Assembly (NCBI RefSeq): GCF_024448165.1
Contig: NZ_JAMOLN010000017.1
Coordinates: 1-64,000 of the forward strand
DNA length: 64,000 bases
Direction of reading: 5' to 3'
Source of the DNA: Streptomyces longispororuber
GTDB taxonomy: Bacteria > Actinomycetota > Actinomycetes > Streptomycetales > Streptomycetaceae
Positions 17,224 through 25,483 of this stretch are shown here, one piece after another (the stretch's first letter is position 1; each line of letters starts with the position of its first letter). The translations under genes were made by a program, and so were the position numbers. The notes under the pieces are model-generated. The model was not told the DNA's origin. It did not search any database and worked only from the letters and a program-made list of their open reading frames with translations.

Positions 17224-17880
17224 ATGCCGGGTGCAGTGATCATTGGTGCGGGACCGGGGATCGGGCAGGCGGTCGCTCGTCGGTTCGCCAGGGAGGGGAT
17301 GGCCATCACGCTGATCGCCAGGCGCCGAGAAGCGCTGCGCAACGTTGCGGACGGGCTTGCTCCCCATGACGTCCCGGTCCTGACGTTGCAGGCCGACAGC
17401 ATTGACCGGGCCGAGTTGGACGCGGCCCTGGACCAGGCCGTCGGCGAGCACGGCGTACCGGAGGTGGTCGTGTACAACGCCGTGCTCGTGCGCCCGGACG
17501 GACTGGGCGAGTTGTCGGTGCGCGACCATATGGAAGCCTGGGCGGTCAACGTCGTCGGCGCACTGAATGCCGCGGCGCGCCTCGCTCCGGCCATGGCGGT
17601 ACGGGGGAGCGGGACGTTCCTCGTGACGGGTGGCATGCCCGAGCCCAAGCCGGAGTACGTGAGCCTCTCCCTCGGCAAAGCGGGTGTGCGGACCCTGATC
17701 GCGCTGCTCGACCAGCAGTACGGTTCGCGCGGAGTCCACGCGGCGAGCGTCACCGTGGACGGCTCGGTCGCCCCCGGCACCGACTTCGACCCGGACGACA
17801 TCGCCGAGCACTACTGGCGCCTGCACACGCAACCGCGCCACCGGTGGGCCCGTGAGGCGCTGCACGCCGGCCGTTCCTGA
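17224..17880 (+). CDS. SDR-fold oxidoreductase-like protein lacking the catalytic Tyr
   Basis: A 218-aa Rossmann protein with the classical SDR nucleotide motif (VIIGAGPGIGQAVARRF) and VVVYNAVL in place of NNAG. The usual Tyr-x3-Lys is missing: the region reads YVSLSLGKAG, so the lysine is present but the residue four before it is Leu. It may be a catalytically altered SDR or a sensor. AGGAGG is well placed before the ATG. It is probably induced by the divergent MerR protein. Confidence 0.82.
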   Translation: MPGAVIIGAGPGIGQAVARRFAREGMAITLIARRREALRNVADGLAPHDVPVLTLQADSIDRAELDAALDQAVGEHGVPEVVVYNAVLVRPDGLGELSVRDHMEAWAVNVVGALNAAARLAPAMAVRGSGTFLVTGGMPEPKPEYVSLSLGKAGVRTLIALLDQQYGSRGVHAASVTVDGSVAPGTDFDPDDIAEHYWRLHTQPRHRWAREALHAGRS

Positions 17881-18022
17881 CAGCGCGCTGCTGACAAGAA
17901 CCGGCGAGCCGATGACCGAGTCGGACGCGTGGAGCGTTCGGCCCGGTCACCCTTCGTCGCTCGGTTCGCGCGAGGCCGCGCCGGAGACATCGTGTGAAGT
18001 GCCCGACTCCGAGGTGTTGCGG

Positions 18023-19384
18023 TCAGGGTTGGAGCGGCAGGGTCGAGCAGTTGGATGTGGCCGGCTTGCCCGCCAGGCGGTCCGTCAGCCAGGAGATGGC
18101 GTCCCCCTGGTCGGTGAGCAGCGGCACGAGATGGTTCGTGAGGATCTTGTCGCCGAGGTTCGGCAGGACGAGGGGCTTGTAGGTGATCTTGGCGCCCTTC
18201 GCGCACCAGTCCTTGGCCAGTTGGCGGGCCTGCCCGTGCGGCACGATGTCGTCCTGCACACCGGTGGCCACGCGAACCGGGCTCGTCGGTGTGAGTGTGC
18301 CGATGCGCTGCCTGTCCAGGGCGGCCTGCGCGCGGGGTTCGGCGGCGATGACGTCGGCGATCGAGGCGCCACTTGTCGTCCACTTGGTGCTCTTGGCGAA
18401 GCCGTAGCCGAAGAGGGCGTCGCCGACGCACATGGTGGAGGCGTCCTTGAGCGCGGCCTTGCCGGTGTCGTTGACGTTTGCCTCGACCACTGCCCGGAGA
18501 TCGGGGTCGGCCTGGGCGAATCCGTTGATCGACCAGGCCAGGGCGCCGGCGAGGGCGCTGCCGTCGATGCCCTTCATGGTCGCGGTGAGATCCGCCGGTG
18601 GTGCTCCGGCGTAGGTACCCGCGAGGGGGACGTCCGGGGCGTAGCCGGGCTGGAGTTCGGCGGCGGACGCGCTCGCCCCGCCGCCCTGGCTGTAGCCGTA
18701 GAGCCCGGTGGGGGAGGAGGCGGTGACCGAGGCTCCGGGCACCGAGCGTGCGGCGCGGGCGGCGTCCAGCAGGGCGTGGCCCTCGTCCAGCCGGTTCACG
18801 TAGGTGTGGAGCCGGTCGGTGGCGCCGAGGCCGACGTAGTCGGTGAGGACGACTGCGGCTCCGGTGGCCAGGATCCGATAGATGGCCAGGGCTTCGTAGC
18901 CGACGGACACCGTGTCCCCGTTGAGGGTGAGCGGGTGCTCCAGGGCGAACGAGGCGGCGCACTGATCGCCCTGGCCCATGGTGCCGGGCGCCACGGCGAC
19001 CAGCGGGCGCGGTCCGGACTTCGTCCACTCGGCGGTGGGTTCGATGTACGCGCCGGTCACGGCGACGGGCCGGCCGGCCGAGTCGGTCGACTTGTACATC
19101 AGCCGGGTCGCGGTGCCGGGCATGGCGCGTCCGTCGAGGCCGGGGATGCTCAGGCCGAGCGGCATGTCCTCGGTCCGGAGCAGGGTGCCATTGGCCTCGG
19201 GCAGTTCGGTCGGCGGGTTGTAGAACTCGGGAATGGTGACTCCGCGGGAGACGACGGAGTGCGTGTCGTCGGCGACAGCGGGCGTGACCGTCAGACCGAG
19301 GCAGACTGCGCCTGCGATCGCTCCGGCGAGCGGCGCCGAGGTGGCGACGGCAGTGGAACGGGAACGAGTTCTCTTGCGGCTCAC
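18023..19384 (-). CDS. Secreted lipase (LIP family, alpha/beta hydrolase)
   Basis: A 453-aa secreted esterase/lipase. A signal peptide (basic start, hydrophobic core, cut near AVAD about residue 38) precedes an alpha/beta-hydrolase domain with nucleophile elbow GYSQGG (Ser232), an acid in GVQDDIVPHG and a late His in TNHLVPLL. The family is the fungal-type secretory lipase group common in actinomycetes. GTG start with AGGAGAG upstream. Its stop-to-start neighbour is the cholesterol oxidase gene 63 bp upstream in the same direction, suggesting a shared sterol/lipid-use operon. Confidence 0.88.
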   Translation of the reverse strand: MSRKRTRSRSTAVATSAPLAGAIAGAVCLGLTVTPAVADDTHSVVSRGVTIPEFYNPPTELPEANGTLLRTEDMPLGLSIPGLDGRAMPGTATRLMYKSTDSAGRPVAVTGAYIEPTAEWTKSGPRPLVAVAPGTMGQGDQCAASFALEHPLTLNGDTVSVGYEALAIYRILATGAAVVLTDYVGLGATDRLHTYVNRLDEGHALLDAARAARSVPGASVTASSPTGLYGYSQGGGASASAAELQPGYAPDVPLAGTYAGAPPADLTATMKGIDGSALAGALAWSINGFAQADPDLRAVVEANVNDTGKAALKDASTMCVGDALFGYGFAKSTKWTTSGASIADVIAAEPRAQAALDRQRIGTLTPTSPVRVATGVQDDIVPHGQARQLAKDWCAKGAKITYKPLVLPNLGDKILTNHLVPLLTDQGDAISWLTDRLAGKPATSNCSTLPLQP

Positions 19385-19447
19385 GGTGGACTCTCCTGTC
19401 GTTCGTCTCGGGTGGCTGGACGTGGTGACGGCGTTCCGGACGGTGGG

Positions 19448-21046
19448 TCAGATGACGGTGTCGACGTCCTGTGCGGTGATGCTGTCGAGGGCTCGCTCGG
19501 CAACGGCGGCGATGGTCATGGAGGGGTTGCAGGCGCCGGTGGTGCCCGGTATCAGTGCGCCGTCCAGGACGTAGAGGCCCTTCTGGCCCCGTACGCGACC
19601 GTCGAGGTCGCACACGGTTCCCATCGGGGCGCCACCCAAGGGGTGCCAGGTGCTGTTGACCAGGGAGTTGGTGTCGATGAGGGCGCCGAGGCCGCGGGAC
19701 ACCTCGGTGATGCGGCGGTGGATCGTGCGGAAGCTGCCGCTGTCGCCGTTGCGGGGCCAGTGCAGGGACACGGAGTCGGTGGCCGAGTCGTAGCGCAGGT
19801 GGCCCCGGTCGGGGCTGACCCCGAAGCCGACGAGCATGGTCGTCCTGGTGTCGATGCCCAGCGGTGGCAGGGAAGCCTGGATGATCGTGTTGGCGGTGTG
19901 CGGATCGTCCCAGGCCTTGCTGCCGTAGACGACGGGGCCGCCCTGTTCCTTGCCGAAGTCCTCCTGGAGATTGGTCCAGGCGTAGATGCGGTCACCATTG
20001 GTGCCCCAGCCCTCGCCGACTCCGTCGGGCAGGTCGGGGATGGTGCCGGTGGCGTCCGCGCGGACGAGCAGTCTGCTGGTGTTGACGCTGCCGGCCGCCA
20101 TGATCAAGGCCCGGCTGGTGAGGATCTTGTGTTCCAGGACGTTGCCGGAGTCGTCGGTGCGATCGACGGACACCTCCCAGCGGCCGTCGGCGGCCCGTGC
20201 CACGGAGGTGACGTTGCGGTGGGTCAGTACGGTGACCTTGCCGGTGGCCTCGGCCTGTTGGAGGTAGGTGACGTCGACGGAGTGTTTTCCGCCGTTGTTC
20301 ACGCCGAGGGCGCAGTCCCCGTTGGTGTAGGAGGGTTTCATCTCGCCGCGGAGTTCGGCCTGCGCGTAGGACCAGTCGATCGGCATCGGGATCTTCTCGA
20401 CGGAGAAGCCGGCCCTGCGGGTCCTCGTGGCGAAGGCGCGTGCCGCGTAGTAGGTGGACGCGCCGATCAACCGGTCCGGTGCGGTGGCCACTTGGAGCAT
20501 GCGGGCGACTCGCGGGTAGTGGATTCGGTCCATGCGCCGGTAGTCGAGTGCTTCGGGCAGCCAGGTGTTGAACACCGCTTCGGAGGGCTGGAGGGTCATG
20601 CCCTGGTACACGAGTGAGCCGCCGCCGACGCCGGCCGCACAGACGCTGAGGATGTTCTCGCCGAGCACGGGTTCGAGCAGCCCTGCGTAGGGGGCGAAGT
20701 TCAGTGGTGTGCCGAGGAGTTGGGCGAGCGGGCGGGCGGCTTCGGGCAGCGTGCCGTACCAGAGGGCTCGCTTGTCGAGGCCGGACACGCGGGGGAAGGT
20801 CTCGGCGTTCGGGCCCGTCGGCCAGCGGCGGCCGCGCTCCAGCACGGTGACCGGTACGCCGGCCTGGGCGAGGCGCAGCGCGGATACACCGCCGCCGAAG
20901 CCGGATCCGATGACGACGACCCGGTGTTCTTCCCTGGTCAGGCTGATGCGCGGCGGAGTCGCTGAAGCGGTCGCGGTGGGGAGGGCCGCGCCGGCGGCGA
21001 GTCCGGCGGCGCCGCTCAGCACGGCGCGTCGGCTGGGAGTGGGCAT
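19448..21046 (-). CDS. Secreted cholesterol oxidase (GMC flavoprotein)
   Basis: Oxidises 3-beta-hydroxysterols to the 4-en-3-one with H2O2 release. The 532-aa product begins with a twin-arginine-type signal (SRRAVLSGAAGLAAGAAL), then VVVIGSGFGGGVSALRLAQ, LERGRRWPTG, and the C-terminal active-site motifs STWHPLGGAPMG (active-site His) and GACNPSMTIAAVAERAL (Asn). This matches class I Streptomyces cholesterol oxidases in length and motif order. Start is uncertain: ATGs at 21046, 21058, 21139 and 21145 are in frame; 21046 puts the signal at the usual place. Confidence 0.92.
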   Translation of the reverse strand: MPTPSRRAVLSGAAGLAAGAALPTATASATPPRISLTREEHRVVVIGSGFGGGVSALRLAQAGVPVTVLERGRRWPTGPNAETFPRVSGLDKRALWYGTLPEAARPLAQLLGTPLNFAPYAGLLEPVLGENILSVCAAGVGGGSLVYQGMTLQPSEAVFNTWLPEALDYRRMDRIHYPRVARMLQVATAPDRLIGASTYYAARAFATRTRRAGFSVEKIPMPIDWSYAQAELRGEMKPSYTNGDCALGVNNGGKHSVDVTYLQQAEATGKVTVLTHRNVTSVARAADGRWEVSVDRTDDSGNVLEHKILTSRALIMAAGSVNTSRLLVRADATGTIPDLPDGVGEGWGTNGDRIYAWTNLQEDFGKEQGGPVVYGSKAWDDPHTANTIIQASLPPLGIDTRTTMLVGFGVSPDRGHLRYDSATDSVSLHWPRNGDSGSFRTIHRRITEVSRGLGALIDTNSLVNSTWHPLGGAPMGTVCDLDGRVRGQKGLYVLDGALIPGTTGACNPSMTIAAVAERALDSITAQDVDTVI

Positions 21047-21206
21047 GCGTGGCTCCATCGAGTGGGGGAGAACGGGGAGTTCGGGCCGTGTGTACGGGAG
21101 GGCAGGTTCTGCCACCGCAGCGCCGCGACCTTCGTGCATGTCCATGCCAAATATGGGTGAGTGCGAGTGGTTACTCGCCGGTCACCTACCGAAGAGTAGG
21201 AGCGCG

Positions 21207-21221
21207 TGTCACTGAGTGACA
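21207..21221. promoter_or_regulatory. 15-bp palindrome between cholesterol oxidase and TetR genes
   Basis: TGTCACT-G-AGTGACA is a perfect palindrome with one central base. It lies upstream of the cholesterol oxidase operon and ahead of the divergent TetR gene, so it is a candidate TetR operator. A short repeat CTAC-N6-GTAG flanks it at 21186-21199. Confidence 0.5.
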
Positions 21222-21430
21222 AGATGTCTGCGCGTGCTATTTCGTTGCCCCGGTGGGAGTGGGGCGCTCGCGTCCTCACGGTGAGGGCGTGAGCACGGCC
21301 TCACGTTGAGGGGTGAACGCGGCGCATCCGTGCAGTCCTCCGCCCGGGCTCGCGGACCCAGCTCGGCCCGGGCCCGTCGGGCACCCCCGATATGCTGCGG
21401 TGCACCGGATGCAGAGGGTGGTGGGGTGGG

Positions 21431-22078
21431 GTGCGAGACGCGCCGTCAGAGGTGCAGGGACAAGTGGATCCGACGGGTGACCGGCCGTCCTTCGTCGAGC
21501 GCCGGAAGGCGGTTCTCCGCTTCGAGATCGCCCGTGAAGCAGTCCGCTTGTTCTCCGCGCAGGGCGTTGCCGCCACCACCGGTGAGCAGATCGCCCAAGG
21601 TGTGGGCGTGTCCGCTCGTACGCTGTGGCGCTACTTTCCCACCAAGGAGAGCTGCGTCCTTCCTCTGTTGGCGGTGGGGCTGGACTTCGTGGTGGACCGG
21701 TTGCGCCACTGGCCGCCGGACCAGAGCCTGCTGGACTTCTTCACCGAGACCTGCCGGATCGGTGACCTGCCGCCCGAGACGGGCGTCATACTCGACCTCA
21801 TCCGCATGACCTCCAAGGACCCGGCGCTGCGGACCGTCTGGCTCCAGGCGCACGACGACGCCCTGCCGGTCCTGGCCCGAGCGCTCGCGCGGCGCTCAGG
21901 AAGCGATGCGGAATCCTTGCGCGTCGCTGTGCACGCCGCGACCCTCAACGGCGCGCTGCGCGCGGCGGCGGAGGACTTCGCCCGACGGTACGAGGGCCGG
22001 AACGCGGCCTCCGGTGCGGAGATCGGCGCGTGCCTCGACGCGGCGTTGCGTGCGGCGATGGAAGGGCTGCCGTACTGA
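21431..22078 (+). CDS. TetR family regulator (next to cholesterol oxidase)
   Basis: A 215-aa regulator with N-terminal HTH (FEIAREAVRLFSAQGVAATT, then QIAQGVGVSARTLWRYFPTK). The C-terminal domain is Ala/Arg-rich and helical. The GTG at 21431 is preferred: AGAGGGTGG lies upstream and a TATGCT -10-like hexamer sits at about 21390; an ATG at 21392 would place the start on that hexamer. It is divergent from the cholesterol oxidase/lipase pair and probably represses it. Confidence 0.85.
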   Translation: MRDAPSEVQGQVDPTGDRPSFVERRKAVLRFEIAREAVRLFSAQGVAATTGEQIAQGVGVSARTLWRYFPTKESCVLPLLAVGLDFVVDRLRHWPPDQSLLDFFTETCRIGDLPPETGVILDLIRMTSKDPALRTVWLQAHDDALPVLARALARRSGSDAESLRVAVHAATLNGALRAAAEDFARRYEGRNAASGAEIGACLDAALRAAMEGLPY

Positions 22079-22313
22079 ACGCTGCTTTGGCGACAGCCTG
22101 GTGGGCCTGCGGCGGCAGAAGCGGCGGCCGCCCGGCCGACCGGCCGACCGGCGACCTGGACCACCAGGGCCTGCTCGACCTCCTCGACGCACTGCTCGTG
22201 ACCGGGCACCGTCGCGGCCCGTGACCGGCGCAGCGCGGATCCTTGTACTACGGCATCCGAGTGCACCTCGTTCGAGGCGCGTCACACGCCCCGAGGCGGA
22301 TTGTCGTACGGTC

Positions 22314-22883
22314 ATGACGATCGATCTTCGTGCATCGCAGCCCATGCCGTCGCATCCCCGCCGCCGGGACAAGAGATGCCTCTTGCCGCCGCCGGCCGAG
22401 CGGCTCCGAGTGCGGCGGGCCTGGCAACTCACCGAGGCGCAGGTGGCCCAGGCATTCGGTGTCACCGCGGCGACCGTGCGCTCGTGGGAGACGGGCCGAA
22501 CCTCACCGGCCGGTGCCCGCCGGGCCGCCTACGCCGCCTTCCTCGCCGGACTGTCCCAGGGGCTCGCATCCGACGTGACCACGGAGCGGGCCGTCCCGCA
22601 CGCCGATGGCCCCTTCCCGCGCGGATGCCGCACCGCACCAGCCCCCCAACCGCCGTCCGTCGCGGAGCAACTGCCCGCACCCCGGCGCCGTGACCGGGTG
22701 CCGGCGGTCGGCCCGAGGCCGATGCCGCACGCGGACGGACCTGTGCTGGGACTGCCTGTCGGTCCACGGCCGGACCCTGTCTCGCCGGCCCGGCTGCGCA
22801 GGTTCCGACTGATGGCGGCCGGGGTCGGCGTCTGGATCGCGGTGGGGTACCTGCTGGCGACCGTGCCTGTCGTCCACCTGTGA
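22314..22883 (+). CDS. HTH protein with C-terminal membrane helix
   Basis: A 189-aa protein of unknown function. Residues about 30-75 form a helix-turn-helix (LRVRRAWQLTEAQVAQAFGV, TAATVRSWETGRTSP), the middle (85-160) is a Pro/Arg-rich linker in which VPHADGP and MPHADGP recur, and residues about 165-187 form one hydrophobic helix (AAGVGVWIAVGYLLATVPVV). This points to a DNA-binding protein tethered to the membrane. No ribosome site is obvious before the ATG. It is followed by a strong terminator. Confidence 0.7.
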   Translation: MTIDLRASQPMPSHPRRRDKRCLLPPPAERLRVRRAWQLTEAQVAQAFGVTAATVRSWETGRTSPAGARRAAYAAFLAGLSQGLASDVTTERAVPHADGPFPRGCRTAPAPQPPSVAEQLPAPRRRDRVPAVGPRPMPHADGPVLGLPVGPRPDPVSPARLRRFRLMAAGVGVWIAVGYLLATVPVVHL

Positions 22884-22892
22884 GTTCTGCGG

Positions 22893-22918
22893 CTGTGGGA
22901 CCGGCGGTGGTCCCACAG
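22893..22918 (+). terminator. Terminator after the HTH-membrane gene
   Basis: CTGTGGGACC and GGTCCCACAG pair perfectly over 10 bp with a 6-nt loop, 10 bp after the stop codon. Confidence 0.75.
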
Positions 22919-23006
22919 TCCGGGCTGCGTCTGGCGGGCCGGCGCCGATCCGCCGGCCGGTCGGCCCGGATGAAGCGGTATGCGCGGAGGTGAGAGGATC
23001 TGCCGC

Positions 23007-23984
23007 GTGACAGTGCATACCCATGACGTGGAAAAGGCAGTCGACGTGCTGCGTTCCGGAGGGCTCGTGGCCCTCCCGACCGAGACCGTGTACGGCCTGG
23101 GCGCCGATGCCGAGAACCCAGCGGCCGTGGCGCGTATCTTCCAGGTCAAGGGGCGTCCGCCGTCCCACCCGCTGATCGTGCACATCGGTGGCGCCGAGCA
23201 GCTGGACCAGTGGGTGGAAGAGGTCTCCCCGACGGCACGACTGCTGGCCGAGCGTTTCTGGCCGGGCCCGCTCACGCTCGTACTGCGCCGTGGCCACCGG
23301 GTTCCCCTCGAAGCGACCGGAGGTCTCGACACGGTGGCGGTGCGCGTGCCCGACCACCCTGTCGCCCTCGCCCTGCTGTCCGCGTTCGGCGGCGGTGTCA
23401 CAGCCCCGTCCGCCAACCGCTTCGGCCAGATCAGCCCCACCGCGGCCGACCACGTCCAGGCGGAACTGGGCGACACCGTCGATTTCGTGCTGGACGGCGG
23501 TCCGTGCGCGGTCGGTGTGGAGTCGACGATCGTCGACGTGAGCGGCGGGACGCCGACCATTCTGCGGCCCGGCGGAGTGACCCGCGAGGACCTCGAAGCA
23601 GCGCTGGGCCGCTCTCTGGAGGTCCCCGAGACGAGTTCGACCAGGGTGCCGGGCCAGCACCCGTCTCACTACGCGCCGCGCGCCAGGGTGGTCCTGGTCG
23701 AGCCGGCCAAGCTCGTCATCGAGGCGGAGACCGCACGGGAGGCGGGACACAAGGTGGGCGTCCTGCTGCCCGCCTCGCTGGCCGGAACACCGGTCGAGGC
23801 GCACGCGGTGGTGGCGGTCCCCGATTCGCCGACGGCTTACGCGCGCGCGTTGTTCGGGTTTCTGCGCGACCTGGATCAGGAGAAGTGCGACGTCATCGTC
23901 GCGTCCTTGCCGGCCGAGGAAGGGCTCGGTCTCGCGATCGCCAACCGACTGCGCCGCGCCGCCGGGCCGCGCGGTTCCCTGTGA
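23007..23984 (+). CDS. Threonylcarbamoyl-AMP synthase (Sua5/YrdC)
   Basis: Makes threonylcarbamoyl-adenylate for the t6A37 modification of ANN-decoding tRNAs. The 325-aa product has the YrdC core (GGLVALPTETVYGLGADA, then KGRPPSHPLIVHI and APSANRFGQISPT) and the extra C-terminal Sua5 domain after the linker STRVPGQHPSHYAPRA, so it is the long form. GTG start with GAGAGGAT upstream. Its last 92 bp overlap the convergent YihY gene. Confidence 0.93.
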   Translation: MTVHTHDVEKAVDVLRSGGLVALPTETVYGLGADAENPAAVARIFQVKGRPPSHPLIVHIGGAEQLDQWVEEVSPTARLLAERFWPGPLTLVLRRGHRVPLEATGGLDTVAVRVPDHPVALALLSAFGGGVTAPSANRFGQISPTAADHVQAELGDTVDFVLDGGPCAVGVESTIVDVSGGTPTILRPGGVTREDLEAALGRSLEVPETSSTRVPGQHPSHYAPRARVVLVEPAKLVIEAETAREAGHKVGVLLPASLAGTPVEAHAVVAVPDSPTAYARALFGFLRDLDQEKCDVIVASLPAEEGLGLAIANRLRRAAGPRGSL

Positions 23985-24897
23985 CAGCAGGAGAGCCTCC
24001 TGCGGCACCGCTCAGCTCCGCGGTGAACTGCGCGCCGGCCAGCAGGGCCACGTTGGACAGCCACAGCCAGATGAGGAAGACCACGACACCCGCCAGGGAG
24101 CCGTAGAGCCTGCTGTAGGTGCTGAACACCGAGGTGTAGGCGGCGAATCCGGCGGAAACGCACAGCCACAGAAGGGCGGCGAGGGCGCCTCCCGGGACGC
24201 TGTGCGCTCGGACGCGGGCCTGGGGCGGGCCTGTGTGGAAGACGATGACGACAAGAAGTGCGACCGTGCTCACGAGCAGCGGCCAGCGCAGCAGGATCCA
24301 GGCCCAGGTCGCCATTGCGTCCAGCCCGAGGTAGTGACCCAGGGCTTCGGACGCCGGACCCGTCAACAGGAGCACCAGGGCACTGATGACGAGCAGGCCG
24401 AGCAGCGCGAGGGCCGTGAGCAGAATGCGATGTGCCCGATGCCAGGTCGAGCGTCGGTCCGTGACGCGGTACATGCGGTGGAGCGTGCGGCGGAAGACCG
24501 CCAGGTAGCTGGATGCGGACCACAAGGCGCTGACGGCGCCGCCGCACAGCAGGGTCCAGGCGGCCGTGCCGTTGCGCAGGGGCCGGGACAGCAGGTCGTG
24601 GAGTTGGCTGCTGGACTGACCAGGGGCGTACGCGGTGACGTGGGCGATGAAGTCCTCGGCCGTGCCCGGGCTGAACAGACTGAACGCCACGGCGATGACG
24701 AGCAGGGACGGCAGCACGGACAGGATCGCGTAGTAGGTGAGGGCAGCCGCGCAGTCGGAGAGGTCGTCGCGCCACATCGACAGCGGCGTGCGGCGCAGAG
24801 CGGCCCTCCAGCCGGGAACGCGTAGGCCACCACGCAGGGCTGTGTCGACCTGGACGCGGCCGGAACCCGCCGGGGCCCGCTGCGGGTCAGCGGACAT
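23893..24897 (-). CDS. YihY/BrkB-type membrane protein
   Basis: A 334-aa membrane protein with about six spans. The family opening WRDDLSDCAAALTYYAILSV and the C-terminal TYSRLYGSLAGVVVFLIWLW are typical of YihY/virulence factor BrkB. The function is unknown. The start overlaps the preceding gene by 11 bp and has no ribosome site of its own, so translation is probably coupled. The last 30 residues are basic and lie antisense to the 3' end of the Sua5 gene. Confidence 0.88.
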   Translation of the reverse strand: MSADPQRAPAGSGRVQVDTALRGGLRVPGWRAALRRTPLSMWRDDLSDCAAALTYYAILSVLPSLLVIAVAFSLFSPGTAEDFIAHVTAYAPGQSSSQLHDLLSRPLRNGTAAWTLLCGGAVSALWSASSYLAVFRRTLHRMYRVTDRRSTWHRAHRILLTALALLGLLVISALVLLLTGPASEALGHYLGLDAMATWAWILLRWPLLVSTVALLVVIVFHTGPPQARVRAHSVPGGALAALLWLCVSAGFAAYTSVFSTYSRLYGSLAGVVVFLIWLWLSNVALLAGAQFTAELSGAAGGSPAVTGNRAARRRGAVGWRSRDRALPRPARTRR

Positions 24898-25483
24898 GGG
24901 GCCGGCGGTGGCGGCGGGCCGTGAAGCGGACCCGCAGTCGAAAGCGGTAAGGAGCCAGTGCTTCCGCGGTATCGGAGGCGATCGTGACGAGCGAGGGAAG
25001 TACGGCGGAGGGCGCGGAGTCCGGACGCAGGCGTACGCGAAGCACCGCCTCCAGGCGCCCCGTCCTCGGCCTGCCCCGCAGACGGATCCCGCACTGGGCG
25101 ACACCGTCGAGATCCATGACGAGACCGGCCAGGGCGTCCTCCATGGCACGGGTGCGCAGAAGACCTTGGGACGGAGGCAGGGGCATGCGCCGCCGCCGTT
25201 GGCCACGCAGCTGCAGTGCACCCCAGACGGCGAGCAGGAGCGCGGAGACGACCGCGGTCGCCATGACGGTGGGCGTCCACCATCCCTGGCCGCGCATCGA
25301 GGCGAGACGTGCGGAGCTGACGAGAGGGGTGTGGGGGAGAAGGGCGGACCATCCCTCGGGAACGGCGGTCCGCCAGGCCGTCCGCCCCAGGGCGAGCCAG
25401 GCCCCCGCCGCCGTGGCCGCCAGGCCGCACAGGCCCAGCGCGACGCGATTCAGGACCGTCCGGCTACTGGGCATCAGGGGCAC
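24887..25483 (-). CDS. AmaP-like alkaline-shock membrane anchor
   Basis: A 198-aa protein with two N-terminal hydrophobic segments (about residues 11-31 and 71-90) and a C-terminal cytoplasmic domain containing GLVMDLDGVAQCGIRLRG. Topology and neighbours match AmaP proteins, which tether Asp23 to the membrane. It overlaps the upstream DUF6286-type gene by 20 bp and the YihY gene by 11 bp, so the genes form one operon. Confidence 0.7.
   Translation of the reverse strand: MPLMPSSRTVLNRVALGLCGLAATAAGAWLALGRTAWRTAVPEGWSALLPHTPLVSSARLASMRGQGWWTPTVMATAVVSALLLAVWGALQLRGQRRRRMPLPPSQGLLRTRAMEDALAGLVMDLDGVAQCGIRLRGRPRTGRLEAVLRVRLRPDSAPSAVLPSLVTIASDTAEALAPYRFRLRVRFTARRHRRPHVR

Noticed and set aside
17852..20617. 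921-codon open frame on the plus strand across the lipase and cholesterol oxidase genes
   Set aside because: It is antisense to two clearly conserved genes, is Gly/Val/Asp-rich low-complexity sequence and has no recognisable domain; a normal effect of high GC content.
22079..22313. Small frame (22030-22224) ending DLDHQGLLDLLDALL
   Set aside because: It overlaps the TetR end, has no ribosome site and only one helix-like stretch; not enough for a gene.
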